DNA of 64,000 nt. Origin: an uncultured Clostridia bacterium (GTDB taxonomy: Bacteria; Bacillota; Clostridia; TANB77; CAG-508). Under the pieces are notes generated by a model. That model had not been told where the DNA came from. It saw only the letters and a list, made by a program, of their open reading frames with translations, and did no database searches. Shown one piece after another: positions 13,001 through 19,360 of the stretch (its first letter is position 1; each line of letters starts with the position of its first letter). The stretch covers positions 1-64,000 of the forward strand of contig CAKPSH010000003.1 of the NCBI GenBank assembly GCA_934183325.1, read 5' to 3'. Both the position numbers and the translations under genes were made by a program.

Positions 13001-16000
13001 ATTACTAAAGACTTATTTGCAGGTGGTTATAGTTCAGATGTTGGAACACAAAATTCAGCAGGAAGTGCAACATTAAATATAACAGGTGGTACAATTAATT
13101 CAGACGTAAATGGAGGATCAAGTTTAGGCGTAGTGTATGGTGAAACCAATGTTAATATAGGTAAAAACTGTGTAACAACAGATGCTAATAGTATAGTTGC
13201 AGGAGATATTAATATACAAGGTGATATATATGGAGCCGGAACATCAGAATATTCAAAATACAAAAATGAGTATGATAATGCAGAAGTAAGTGATTATAAT
13301 TTTGATAATACTAAATCTGTAATAGGAAATACTAATATAAAATTAGATGGAAAAGATGCAACAATAGCATTTAGCAAAAATATTTATGGTGTTGGTAATG
13401 CTTCAACATATACAGGAAGTTCAAAAGTATCAATTGAAAATTGGGGAAAAATAGATAATATAAAAGAATTAGGTTCTATACAAAGAACAAGTGATTTAAA
13501 TATAGGAAATTCATGGTTAGAATTAGATGGAAAAATTGATGTGTTAAATGCTTCAACAAGACAAGCCTTCTCATTAAATAGAATAGATAGTGTATCTGTT
13601 TATGAAGGAGCTGTAATACATGTTCAAAGTGAGTTTAATTTAGTAAAAGAATTTAGTAGTTATGAGGATAAAGCAAAGACAAAGAAAGCTACAGATGAGT
13701 CTAAAGTAATTAATAGATTATACACATTGGAAAATCTTAACCTAGTATTTGCAAAACAAGAAGAAGATATTACTGAATGGGGAAAAGTCAATGGAATGAC
13801 ATTCTTTGGATTATATGCTTTTAACCATGAGGATACTAGTGAAGCAAAAACTTATGATATATATAACCCTGATGATGTGAAAGCTGGTTTAGCAGATGGA
13901 ACTCTATTTATAGAGGGAGCTTATGTAGAAGGAAATAAAAAACAAAATCATGATATAACAGTAGATGGATTCTTTACAAATGTCCTTTCAAGCAATTCTA
14001 CAACAATTGAAAAAGAAATAATTGATCCAGCAGTTGAAACAGATGAATATTATGACTGGGTTGTTGGAATTGATATGGTTAACTATAGGGTAACTTTGGT
14101 TGGATCAGTTTATGAGAGACAAAGTATAGCAAATTTACCATTGAATTATGATTATTTACCAAATGCAAAATATACAGTATCAAGAATAAGTTTAAATGCC
14201 TTAAAGAAAGGAATTGAATTAGTTGATCCTAATGAAGTACCAGAAGTAGCAAATGATAGTAATGTAGCTAATAGTAGATTTGGTCTTTCAATGGAAACAA
14301 CAATGGAAGGTCACTGGACTACTGTATCAAGTAATAATATTTATACAGCAGACAATGGATCAGTAAATAAAACTGGAATTGATTATGTAAGTGATTCATC
14401 AGATGCAGCACCAATATTAAAATTCAAAATGTATAACTCAAAAGATATTACAAGAACTCAAAACTTAGGAAGAGTAAATGTTGTTTTAATTGGAAAGACT
14501 GTAGATGAAGAAACACAAGAAATCCAAACATTTATGATTATTATTACAGTAGATTTAAAGACAAGTGTTGAAACTGAAAATACAAAATATATTACAATGT
14601 TTACCGATTCAGATGATGTTGAAAGAAATTATACAGAAGATAGTAAAGTGGATTTGAGATATCATTTATTCTACAATACGGATGTTTCAGTTTATGATGA
14701 TAGTTCTGACTATAGAGCATTAGTATCAACAATGAAATTACCAAGTGGAACAAAATTAACTTTAGTAGATGATTCAAATTCTCTAAATAAAGTTTATTAT
14801 TATAAAATTAAATCAGATGATGGATATGATGCAATGGAGACTGATTCAAATAATCAGAATAGGTATATTTATAAATTGAATAACTTTACAGAAATGGGAA
14901 GTGTATTAGATTCAATAAAATATAGTGATTCGGCAAATGGAAATAGTAATTATTATCATTCTATACAAAATTCAAGTGGAGGTAATAAAAACAGTGATGG
15001 AGATGATGTATCCTCAAGCTATATAAGTGAAAATTTTTATTTGACCATAGATTTGGAGGAAACTACAATAACATCTAATTTACTTGGACAAGATATTCAC
15101 ATGGAATTAAGATATGATAACTCAATTAAATTTGGACAGGATGAGGACAATAAAAGAATATTAAATATATGGAAGGATGATACTAAAAAAGCTCAAATGA
15201 ATTTTAATGCAGGTGTAACTGATACATCTAATTATGTTATAATAGGAGAATATGATAATACAGTAAATGTAAAGGCAGCATTGCAGGGAGCAACAATGGA
15301 AGATGAGAGTTATGTTATGGATACTAAGTATTTTGATAAAATAGGAGGTATAGCTTTTGAGATTACTTCAACAGATGGAACAAAAATAACTTATCCAAAC
15401 ATAAAAGAATTCTACATAGAAGGTAAAGAACTTGGGGAAGTAACTCGTTATAATGCAGATATGAATGGAACAATAAGATTAAATGTAACAAATGGATATT
15501 CTTCAATAAATAAAAATTATAATATACATATAGTATCAAATAGAGTTCAAACTGGAACATATAAATTAAGAATGTATTATTTTTATTCTGATGATGGAAA
15601 ATATTTTTCAGATGAAAGCTTGATAAAAGGACCTTCAGAATTTGAACTTAAATTTGTAAATACTTATGAAATAGGAATTAATGTTGCACAAGATAATAGA
15701 AATAGAATCATAAAACTAGAAAAAAATAAGCTAACAGATTTAGCAGGAACAGAAGACCAATTAAATATGAATATTGTGTTGTCTGGAGTAAAATCATCAT
15801 ATACTTTGAGAGCAGAAATGTATAGAAGAAACACAACTTATAAAGATAATAAATACGAAAATATAGGATATTCTTTAGTTGATTTACAAGACTATACAAC
15901 AGAAGAGCTATTACAAGTAACTAATACAAGTACATCAAAGGAATACCAATTATTGGCTCAAATTCCAACAGAAGAATATATATATAATTTTACAATGCCA

Positions 16001-16123
16001 ATAAAAAAGGCGGATAGTGCAAATAATCCAATACCCGATGGAGAGTATAAATTAGTATTTAAACTATATTTTGAAAATCAGTGTATTCAAGAAACATCTA
16101 AGACTTTTGTAATAACACAATAA
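1094..16123 (+). CDS. Giant (5,009-residue) surface repeat protein: Ig-like, BspA/DUF285 and YGG beta-helix repeats
   Basis: The start is GTG at 1094, 7 nt after AAGGAG. Residues 1-26 form a hydrophobic signal or anchor segment without a clear AxA cleavage site. About 14 modules follow, each opening with a motif like VDFVKPIW or DYIKPEF and closing with a DxSGNxN-type motif, like bacterial Ig-like domains. Two blocks of BspA/DUF285-type repeats (NVTNMxxMF) interrupt modules 1 and 6, near residues 383-612 and 1629-1730. A region near 3050-3170 resembles a Listeria-Bacteroides repeat. From residue 3172 (SGNDSNNGLSPS) a pectin-lyase-like right-handed helix seems to begin, with dozens of IYGG turns up to about residue 4100. 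The last 900 residues are unrecognised. There is no LPXTG motif or C-terminal membrane helix. Likely an extracellular adhesin or matrix scaffold; that role is inferred from repeat type and neighbours. Confidence 0.9.
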   Translation: MKKRLIIVGFGIIMAIIIISGIVINNNQNKLKMRIEKIEMAAQNAIAKSDNEKLQKDSFIEELNKVIKEDYTLTTVDNGYVILLNESSAMYRVASNGTTNTVKWTTVTGQNKIIDENGKEYQIGDYIDYDPTIPDQSSKVVDFVKPIWELRSHITELYTENGTRITMKIRGTDTYFERSLLDKALNVEDLNLKDVQDIFKVYVDGNQILTDVTVNVTEGTALTENRTIEGKTSTVQYGVEYTIEIEGFPLSSTQVKLVLPSGNLIDQYGNVNEETEYLVYSCLKATNTEKSGTSNFLEMPVQRNKIEKIYFVTSKDEVKGAQKYNVAAQEDYSIIGGFVDEDNNGKYEVYIGSNRRIYSNIDGSYLFANTAITSIDGLENLYVDNVSNMEYMFYGCNIITDLDLKTNFDTENVTKMNYMFAESGNLKTINLGNNFITNKVSNMEYMFNNCKNLTQLNLLDKFNTEKVTNMQYMFNGMSNLLTLSLGGEFNTSKVTNMKYMFSNCNTITHINLGEKFDTSSVLNMNGMFSSDIALNSLVLGDKFNTENVTNMDEMFSSLKRINNLELGKHFNTKSTISMNEMFANCLKLINLDLGPAFTKIASNHRNMFYNCGTSNTIIYCGEAIYSDVHNFRINPNSNSLLNYDTGSINCKYRIVWSKVSAKYTTDKKLEIVIEAKGDNVKYQANTAILALNNFHIYIDGELADDGTNVKKTLSVPTEVTDGVRYTITLYDFEQDNRQNDKKFKEWSGNVSIKIDRRMALDENQVDNAYGNGNLIDEIKDEETNKNTVGTLFYDYIKPEFTYKYSNADINYTDKSLTFTFDAIDKYIDNSKNNLTLTDMKLSVYNYDENGKGSWEAVDINDSRNSVTSEIIDYGKRYTVVIKNLPQDIGEKYKKYSGYVMLTIAKDKISDLSGNKNNAQVITVGVNTPDGSDDDKEKVDVVNPTWQVDTSSITIYNKNKDNTLTESYVLFDITGTDKYYLKNTLTTDKIHIMSDGVEITNDVKLEFVKNAGETQIGVPLYENRDGENVQYGIKYHLKLSGLQQEVKDEEKEYLEWSGYIELKVEKDTLEDESHNKNTENILELGKIDVIKPEIEQLGITEEENQNDKAKKQKTIKFKAVDKYLDTTAQDMTKKANDINVYVDGIKVDTIKKELTYKDITKVITDDEYTPQYVIREYTLVLKNFEVTRTTNNREREFIDYSGYVTVIIPKEFISDTSGNKTDETELIGGDVDYIKPTITYEHSANDINHDTQKYIMTIDITDRYFKEDTEFTLNNISSIKIDGTELKTLANDGLVTIQLLEKELIKNIINGKEIVVGKRYELVLSNLQQSPNNGKDYSGVVTVAIKADSVYDKFNNSNNGMSITSGINIPGGNTGEEEIVDVVKPIWKRESLVVDTANGVATLKITGSDKYEVTEYVQKAIDDNKVRVLLDDVDKTENVRVTLESSVKSSDGNQIKIVVKISGFSEDTQNIYLYLPSGTLIDAHDNKNTATMFALLSCLKVAQDSTGKYESEPTSAFLGGKIQRKDIEKIVFEDNVRHRNEKTAWQVASGDSSQNEGSTWNGEPVVWDGQGKIYAWYNETSAPYTVHIGSDVAINANPNSSYLFANIGNGTSCKATTGIERIELLETENALNMNYMFYNFGYTKVTNLDLGDEFITENTTSMVGMFEGCGHNSMTTFNIGSSFDTTSVTNMKAMFKDFASVLAKLDLGDKFHINNCVNMQEMFMNCGINKMTEIDFGQYFIKIATENTDFATNVGKDGECTILIPESIYSSLNNFKLNATDETTVATNGLLNPIYRPEWIRIQSLYDNAQNPTKIILDVEGKTNTEIYSSNVTNSLKQSDLKVFVDDEEAPEIEAVLQPLQKDNQYRITIQGFEESVQKSGKRFLEWSGNVTVQFAKKTLIDELGNQNIERIQLKDSTWKVVGVEDETDKNKNEAGSMFIDIRKPEIKYKYSNVENTKNPIINYESKNVTVVFDVIDKYYKGTKFVEGKKLSNQNKKIKVKVDGTDITQQLEMNLSSEKIEDGQRYTLVLSKFELDKILPGDDYKKYSGPVQFIFDENLILDYSGNGNAKTTLTIDYDDGDDEDNPIIVDVVDPIWSWEDSSIDRTNETVTLRINGSDKYLKQSTLTKKDITVLVDGKESGVTSSLATVKQLGGDNTTNVIYEIVLSNFGTECGLTQIKIARGTLEDNSENLSKETIINVGNPNWTEDGDDPNNRTYTAFNNSIVDFISPVIKYKYSQVGQYSNPSIDYESKQLTVTFDVIEKYFCINNLVEGENLANENKKVKIKVDGIDVTEQLKMNLSSVAISNGKRYTLVLSNFELSDILPGEEYKNYSGPVQLNFDEALIHDTSGNKNKKTSITIDYNEGNDEDNPVIVDVIDPIWKYKLSDINRTEKTVSMEIRGSDKYLTEASLTADNIKVLIDGKEISTITKEVNRSEPDMDSELTNYVIYVVKLGNFGENNGVTEIEIDENTLRDSSGNGNIRTKINVGNKNWREDDDTEGKFTAFKQGIVDFIKPEWTYVTSSIDRTKNIVEMQIKASDKYYLYDTLSKNVNGNNVFDTSDISVYVNNNEVSTITKKLELVSKNSTTVIYKLTLGNFGQYDGVTKIGLKEGSIRDLSGNKNEETFINVGNPDWKDDEAFKDNVVDFIKPTAVYEFKKDQNLIINYDEKSVTIKMKVFDTNYLRTELLGSNVGIYVDRVENGVSTWTSVGTNIKREVSSTVLNNDENKQIGVEYTIKLSEFEVPMISGEAFTRYSGKFKLKIPKGTIVDTSGNLNDELEIVLCKDKDTDSISEATIIDFIDPKIYCTDNSVKYDHDTLTATVSFESSDRYFNTNVNETDESGNKIAVVERSEIRIYNDYNEDVTDSLDWTLSAPTLTSGGGFKYYVTINNYMDEFMFTFVIKKGAIQDKNGRENQETSLTYMVDDLKPRWKYVSCDASVLDTNEYKMVVNVSAVDRYLNTEKSKLIASDLTLCKDGELISNGINITVEETSRVTEIPRSIDYQITITGIKKIGTYSIIIKDANLIDMEGNTSVQTTMTFSRSQISSTRFAQVTYFVNDYKTYVNELLNIDTTGKNNAKNFTPSSLGELYIDSKNKYFAEDFAYANDLQTAKAFKAWAVTDEEGNYIYYKESSCINVSVTPTDYIKTYGIYEEIPCEVGQSIYLKAVWQDANVVFVSNKSGNDSNNGLSPSTAVKSISGAFNKLSSGTTGNRIIVIMDEVTWNNTATFNSKKATITSLYAGVDYKATKGAKLTVSSNISLGEDIVFDNIEINQTSTTVSDGTKNLTEYSLSNLLIGNYHNITLGREVSSANGKYTFGAIIGGNYKTESKTGDIGQYKVIVETGVYNDIIVRSSIASGSETTTAKFVNANAQIGSKKDATKAQNDKLTIKGYLMLGQNESAFYSNKCKKDTSTAGSETYANIELYSGTFKGEHLYRKTSEYAAVYLRQVESNLSDGVINYKMYGGLIYGNVYAGARTIQTGTGNTYTYMYLYGGKVIATGTTRADGAAIGGVFGQGSNQTFYGGSAITIGGICEIQGNVFGGSNATAISKGSGTANTRITIAGSSAKVTKGAIYGGSNGVVNSNDTTTGYINGSTNVNIGSITANIYGGGYNCGVSGQTNVSIGGTVNGEIYGGGYQSYVGTTTNITITGNPRKNIYGGGESTAIATAGVGKKNESSWVAGTININFNSGTFSVKGNTVYKIYGGNKNIKLANDETLKENINITIGVLGSASKPSIYGEIYGGGVYDKINTAHITAIVNNIENDRGVTYGKLIIYGGSDMDNECEQSNIEIKGAVVDTIYGGEKVNGTIKNTNITFTSGTANNIYGGGNENSNVTKTTVKVTGGSVGNVYGAGLNGNANETNITISGAVVTDVYGGENNTNNSELITPKTNITMTSGNVTNIFGAGLNSGATQTNVKVSSGYITNIYGGVNTSGTVDNSNINITGGTVTNVYGGNLLGGDIKNTNVNIQGSTTITKDLFAGGYSSDVGTQNSAGSATLNITGGTINSDVNGGSSLGVVYGETNVNIGKNCVTTDANSIVAGDINIQGDIYGAGTSEYSKYKNEYDNAEVSDYNFDNTKSVIGNTNIKLDGKDATIAFSKNIYGVGNASTYTGSSKVSIENWGKIDNIKELGSIQRTSDLNIGNSWLELDGKIDVLNASTRQAFSLNRIDSVSVYEGAVIHVQSEFNLVKEFSSYEDKAKTKKATDESKVINRLYTLENLNLVFAKQEEDITEWGKVNGMTFFGLYAFNHEDTSEAKTYDIYNPDDVKAGLADGTLFIEGAYVEGNKKQNHDITVDGFFTNVLSSNSTTIEKEIIDPAVETDEYYDWVVGIDMVNYRVTLVGSVYERQSIANLPLNYDYLPNAKYTVSRISLNALKKGIELVDPNEVPEVANDSNVANSRFGLSMETTMEGHWTTVSSNNIYTADNGSVNKTGIDYVSDSSDAAPILKFKMYNSKDITRTQNLGRVNVVLIGKTVDEETQEIQTFMIIITVDLKTSVETENTKYITMFTDSDDVERNYTEDSKVDLRYHLFYNTDVSVYDDSSDYRALVSTMKLPSGTKLTLVDDSNSLNKVYYYKIKSDDGYDAMETDSNNQNRYIYKLNNFTEMGSVLDSIKYSDSANGNSNYYHSIQNSSGGNKNSDGDDVSSSYISENFYLTIDLEETTITSNLLGQDIHMELRYDNSIKFGQDEDNKRILNIWKDDTKKAQMNFNAGVTDTSNYVIIGEYDNTVNVKAALQGATMEDESYVMDTKYFDKIGGIAFEITSTDGTKITYPNIKEFYIEGKELGEVTRYNADMNGTIRLNVTNGYSSINKNYNIHIVSNRVQTGTYKLRMYYFYSDDGKYFSDESLIKGPSEFELKFVNTYEIGINVAQDNRNRIIKLEKNKLTDLAGTEDQLNMNIVLSGVKSSYTLRAEMYRRNTTYKDNKYENIGYSLVDLQDYTTEELLQVTNTSTSKEYQLLAQIPTEEYIYNFTMPIKKADSANNPIPDGEYKLVFKLYFENQCIQETSKTFVITQ
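2240..2930 (+). repeat. BspA/DUF285-type repeat block 1 (about nine units)
   Basis: About nine units of 23-28 residues share the core [NK]V[ST]NMxYMF followed by L-rich L-x-LGxxF segments. This is the leucine-rich-like repeat typical of BspA-like and Mycoplasma lipoprotein-type surface proteins. It is inserted after Ig-like module 1. Confidence 0.8.
5979..6275 (+). repeat. BspA/DUF285-type repeat block 2 (four units)
   Basis: Four units (ALNMNYMF, NTTSMVGMF, SVTNMKAMF, NCVNMQEMF) of the same family as block 1. The segment just before it (LLSCLKV, IQRKDIEKI) mirrors the one before block 1 (VYSCLKA, VQRNKIEKI), so the whole Ig plus DUF285 unit was probably duplicated inside the gene. Confidence 0.75.
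11460..13400 (+). repeat. YGG-turn beta-helix repeats
   Basis: Turns such as IYGGG, VYGGE, VFGGS and IFGAG recur every 18-45 codons, separated by short TNINITGGT-like strands. This fits a right-handed parallel beta-helix of the adhesin/pectin-lyase type. The repeat is degenerate in the DNA. Confidence 0.75.
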
Positions 16124-16124
16124 A

Positions 16125-16152
16125 CGGATTTGGGGCAAATGCCCCAAATCCG
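16125..16152 (+). promoter_or_regulatory. GC-rich intercistronic hairpin without a T tract
   Basis: A perfect 13-bp stem (CGGATTTGGGGCA against its complement) with a 2-nt AA turn starts 2 nt after the giant gene's stop codon. AAAGGTAT follows, not a T run, so it is probably not a classical terminator. It may protect the 3' end of the 15-kb message or mark a processing site before the next gene. Confidence 0.6.
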
Positions 16153-16179
16153 AAAGGTATATATAAAGGAAATGAAAAT

Positions 16180-17106
16180 ATGAAAGAAAACAAAAAGAAA
16201 AATGTAATAAAATCATTAAAAATTGCAATAATAATTATTATAATATTATTATTTATTGGAATACCTGTATTTGGTAGATATATTTATAATAGTATTAAAG
16301 ATGCATATCTAGATTCAAAAGAGTTTTATTTTACAAGTGATACTTTAACTGTTAACTCTCCAACATATTCTTTAACAAATTGGGGAGGAAATGGTGAATA
16401 TAATTTTGAGATTAATATATATAGTCAAAAAAATATTTTAAATAGAGTAAAATATGACTTAAATTATACATTAACATGTGAAATAAAAAACAGTACAAAA
16501 GTAAGATGTACATTAAACTCAACTACAGGAACATCAACAGATTCAAATGGAAAATTTACAACAACACGTAAAATTTCAAAAAATAATAATACAGATCAAA
16601 TAATTTTATATGTAATTCCATTAGAAGAAATTACGAAACAAGATGAGATTGAAATAAAATTAACAGCAAAGACAAGCGAACCTTATGCAAAAGAAATTTC
16701 AGCGACAATAAAGGTATCAGCAGGAGCAATAAGTAGTGAGTATGTAATTAATGATAATTCAAATGATAGATATGCAGAATTGGTTTTAGTAAATTCAAAA
16801 GAAATTGCTACTATCGTTAAATTAGAATTTGATCCTAATATAGTAAGAATAGATTTAAATGATGAATTATTTAATTTGGATAATTTAGTTAAAACATTAC
16901 CAAGTAATTCACTAATAGGTTGGACAAGAACATTAGATAGTTCTGGAAAATATGTAAAGGGTGTAAGTTTTAAATTAAAAGGAGAATCGTCAAAGAAGAT
17001 AAAATTTTATAAAGCAGATAGAAGAGTTGATTATACATATCCAAATTTAGAAGAGGATTCATACTCAAACATCAATGGAAGTGTTGTAAAAGTCACATTT
17101 GAATAA
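16180..17106 (+). CDS. Membrane-anchored exported protein, possible TasA-like fold
   Basis: A 308-residue protein with a basic N-terminus and one strong hydrophobic segment near residues 13-33, followed by FGRYIYNSIKDAYLDSKEFY and a Ser/Thr/Asn-rich extracellular part. The segment after the membrane helix resembles the leader region of the SipW-processed proteins further on, but the AYAKY-type cleavage motif is missing. AAAGG lies a few bases upstream of the ATG. It follows the giant gene by 57 bp across the GC-rich hairpin and is probably cotranscribed. It has no known catalytic motif. It could be a minor fibre subunit or anchor for the giant protein; that is inference. Confidence 0.8.
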   Translation: MKENKKKNVIKSLKIAIIIIIILLFIGIPVFGRYIYNSIKDAYLDSKEFYFTSDTLTVNSPTYSLTNWGGNGEYNFEINIYSQKNILNRVKYDLNYTLTCEIKNSTKVRCTLNSTTGTSTDSNGKFTTTRKISKNNNTDQIILYVIPLEEITKQDEIEIKLTAKTSEPYAKEISATIKVSAGAISSEYVINDNSNDRYAELVLVNSKEIATIVKLEFDPNIVRIDLNDELFNLDNLVKTLPSNSLIGWTRTLDSSGKYVKGVSFKLKGESSKKIKFYKADRRVDYTYPNLEEDSYSNINGSVVKVTFE

Positions 17107-17119
17107 AATAAAAAAATTG

Positions 17120-17148
17120 TAGACATTTATATTAAAATGTGATATAAC
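17120..17148 (+). promoter_or_regulatory. Sigma-A promoter for the SipW/TasA cluster
   Basis: TAGACA at 17120-17125, a 17-bp spacer and TATAAC at 17143-17148. Predicted initiation near 17155 lies downstream of the in-frame TTG at 17150, which supports the ATG at 17177 as the real start of the next gene. Confidence 0.65.
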
Positions 17149-17176
17149 TTTGAAAAAAGAGGAAAGGAAATCGAAA

Positions 17177-17617
17177 ATGAGAAGAAGAAAGAATAATAAT
17201 AAAAAGGTGATTATTTTAATCGCGGTTGTAATAGCAGTTGTTTTGATAGTAGTATTAATAGCATCTTTAGTAAACAAATCAAAGAAGCCAACTGATGATA
17301 GTCAAAATGAAGAACAAAACATTGTAAGAGATTTACCAGATACAAAGTATAGTGATATGACAGTTAATAATGTTCAAATGGAATATTTAAAGCAAAATAA
17401 TGAAACAATGGTTTCAATGACAATAAATAATACTACAAATAGAAAAGTAGTAAATGAAAGAGTTACAGCTTTATTATTGAATGAAAGTGGAGAAGTATTA
17501 GACAAAATGAATACTTTTATTGATTCATTAGATATAAACGAGCAATATAATATTAGTGTTATTTTCAAGGGAGATTTAACATCAACAACTCAAATAGTAT
17601 TACAAGAACAAAAATAA
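17177..17617 (+). CDS. Small membrane-anchored protein with FxLYD-like extracellular domain
   Basis: The start is the ATG at 17177, with GAGGAAAGGA just upstream; an in-frame TTG at 17150 overlaps the -10 box and is rejected. The 146-residue product has a basic N-terminus, one membrane helix near residues 10-32, an acidic linker and a domain of about 75 residues (MTVNNVQMEYLKQNNETMVS through IVLQEQ). Its N-T-N-x-R-x-V and L-x-x-x-G-E-V-L pattern resembles FxLYD-type beta-sandwich domains. It is the first gene after a new promoter and 18 bp ahead of a SipW-like gene, so it probably works in the same envelope system. Function unknown. Confidence 0.8.
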   Translation: MRRRKNNNKKVIILIAVVIAVVLIVVLIASLVNKSKKPTDDSQNEEQNIVRDLPDTKYSDMTVNNVQMEYLKQNNETMVSMTINNTTNRKVVNERVTALLLNESGEVLDKMNTFIDSLDINEQYNISVIFKGDLTSTTQIVLQEQK

Positions 17618-17635
17618 TAAATAAGGGGAAAAAAG

Positions 17636-18169
17636 ATGAAAAAAATATTAGGTACAATTTTTTTGGTAATTTATGCTATCATAGCTATTACAACAACTAT
17701 ATTGTTATTATCTTATAACGAATATAATTGTAGTGTATTAGGAAACTATACACTTTATATTGTAAAAGATGACGGTTTAGAACCAAATTACAATGAAGGA
17801 GACCTACTAATAATTAAGAAAACTAATGAAAAAAATATTAATGAAGGCGACAATTTATTCTTTTATAAGGTAATGTCTTCAAATGATTATACAGTAGTTT
17901 TTGATCAATTAGAGGGAAAAACTAGCCAAGGAAAATCTACATTATATTCTATGAAAGATAGTGGATTATATAGTTCACAATATTTTATAGGAAAAGCAAG
18001 TGATACAAAGGTAATACATAACATAGGAACAGTTTTAGCAATATTAGAATCAAGATGGGGATATTTGTGTTGCGTAGTAATAGTAACATTAATAATATTC
18101 TTAGAAGAAATCTTTGAATTAGTAATGGAATTAAAATATGGAAATACAGAGGATGTTAAGGGAGTATAG
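17636..18169 (+). CDS. SipW-type signal peptidase homologue lacking the catalytic residues
   Basis: The 177-residue protein has the shape of an archaeal/ER-type signal peptidase (SipW): an N-terminal membrane helix, an extracellular beta domain with LEPNYNEGDLLIIKK, a late GKA motif and a C-terminal membrane helix. Where active enzymes read SGSMxP, this one reads DDGLEP, so the nucleophilic Ser is Gly. The THRI histidine segment is also absent (VVFDQL instead). It looks like a pseudo-peptidase that could bind a substrate without cutting it. It abuts the next gene with no gap (TAG then ATG) and so forms a peptidase/substrate-like pair with the TasA-like protein. SipW in Bacillus subtilis matures TasA and TapA; this copy probably cannot. 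Confidence 0.75.
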   Translation: MKKILGTIFLVIYAIIAITTTILLLSYNEYNCSVLGNYTLYIVKDDGLEPNYNEGDLLIIKKTNEKNINEGDNLFFYKVMSSNDYTVVFDQLEGKTSQGKSTLYSMKDSGLYSSQYFIGKASDTKVIHNIGTVLAILESRWGYLCCVVIVTLIIFLEEIFELVMELKYGNTEDVKGV

Positions 18170-18844
18170 ATGAAAAAAATATTAATAATAATATTTTTAA
18201 TAATGATAATTATATCTACATATCAAATAAATAGTATGTATGCACTATATAAAACAGAAGTAAGTGGAGATTATGAGCAACAATTAGGAATTTGGTATAT
18301 AAAAGTAAATGAAAGCACAGAGCAATCAATTACATTAGATGATAAATATTTTAAATTTGCAACAGCATCAAGTGAACATACTGCTGATGGAGTGATAGCA
18401 CCGGGAAGACAAATGTATTTTGAGATTGTATTGGATCCATCATACCAAAATACAAAAGGAGAAAGAAAATACACAGATGTTTCCATTTCTTATGAAATGA
18501 ATTTAAAAAATAAAGTAACCACAGAATATGGTGAAGTAAATTTGAAAATGATAAAAGTTGAAGAAAGTTATATTAAAGATGGAAATGTAACATTAGACAC
18601 AACGAATTCCAAATATAGTTATTTACAAGATTATGAGAATAATCATTCTTTATTAAACAATAAATATAAATGTGTATTTCCATTAAAAACAATTAATGAA
18701 GGATGGAAAAAAAGATTATTAGTGTATTTTACATGGGATAATGCAGATACAAAACTTAGAAATGAAAATGATACACAACTTGGACAAACAGAAGATTTGA
18801 AAATAAGTATACCCATAACAATGAAATTTGAACAATATACATAG
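18170..18844 (+). CDS. TasA/camelysin-like exported protein
   Basis: A 224-residue protein with an N-terminal hydrophobic segment (residues 3-22) followed by SMYALYKTEVSG, the arrangement of SipW-processed precursors where cleavage falls near the Ala. Further on are IAPGRQMYFEIVLDP and alternating strands ending in FTWDNAD and ITMKFEQ, as expected for a single jelly-roll TasA-type domain. AAGGGAG lies 7 nt before the ATG. The gene begins on the base after the stop of the inactive SipW homologue, so translation is probably coupled. Likely a secreted fibre or matrix subunit; the polymer-forming role is inferred from family resemblance. Confidence 0.75.
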   Translation: MKKILIIIFLIMIIISTYQINSMYALYKTEVSGDYEQQLGIWYIKVNESTEQSITLDDKYFKFATASSEHTADGVIAPGRQMYFEIVLDPSYQNTKGERKYTDVSISYEMNLKNKVTTEYGEVNLKMIKVEESYIKDGNVTLDTTNSKYSYLQDYENNHSLLNNKYKCVFPLKTINEGWKKRLLVYFTWDNADTKLRNENDTQLGQTEDLKISIPITMKFEQYT

Positions 18845-18853
18845 GAGAAAAAG

Positions 18854-19360
18854 GTGAAAAGAAATTTTTTAAATATAGTAATTGATATAATAATTGTAAT
18901 ATTAATGGTTTGTGTAGTATTTGCCTGTATAAGTTTTATACAGGTAAACTTTCTAAATATGGAGTATATGAATTTATTTGGATATACTGTCTTCAAAACT
19001 GAAACTGGAAGTATGAAAAATACTATTGGAATTGGTGATTTTGTCATTGTTAAAATAGGAAAAGATGTTGAATATAATGATATAATAACATTTAAAGAAA
19101 AAAATACTTTTATTACTCATAGAATTATCGAAATTAATGATGAAAATATTGTAACAAAAGGTGATAATAATACTGCAAAAGATGAACCGATCAGCAGAGA
19201 AAATGTTGTGGGTAAGGTAGTATTTATTATAAAGGATGTAGAAACATGGAAAAAGGTATTTACAGATATTAAAGTAATAATACCACTGGGGATTACAGTT
19301 CTTTTGTTAATATTAATAATTATTTTTAATGATAAAACAGGAGAAGAAAATGGTAAATAA
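18854..19360 (+). CDS. SipW-type signal peptidase I (catalytic motifs intact)
   Basis: The start is GTG, with AGGAG 6 nt upstream. The 168-residue product has an N-terminal membrane helix (about residues 5-32), ETGSMKNTIGIGDFVIVK with the nucleophilic Ser, FITHRII with the histidine that replaces Lys in this family, TKGDNN, VVGKV and a C-terminal membrane helix. These are the conserved boxes of the ER/archaeal-type enzymes to which SipW belongs. It should cut exported precursors on the outer face of the membrane. It overlaps the start of the next gene, a TasA-like protein that is its probable substrate. Confidence 0.85.
   Translation: MKRNFLNIVIDIIIVILMVCVVFACISFIQVNFLNMEYMNLFGYTVFKTETGSMKNTIGIGDFVIVKIGKDVEYNDIITFKEKNTFITHRIIEINDENIVTKGDNNTAKDEPISRENVVGKVVFIIKDVETWKKVFTDIKVIIPLGITVLLLILIIIFNDKTGEENGK

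Noticed and set aside
11460..13400. Regularly spaced repeats resembling a CRISPR array
   Set aside because: The repeats are degenerate, in frame, vary in spacing and encode IYGG turns; no identical 25-35 bp repeats or cas genes.
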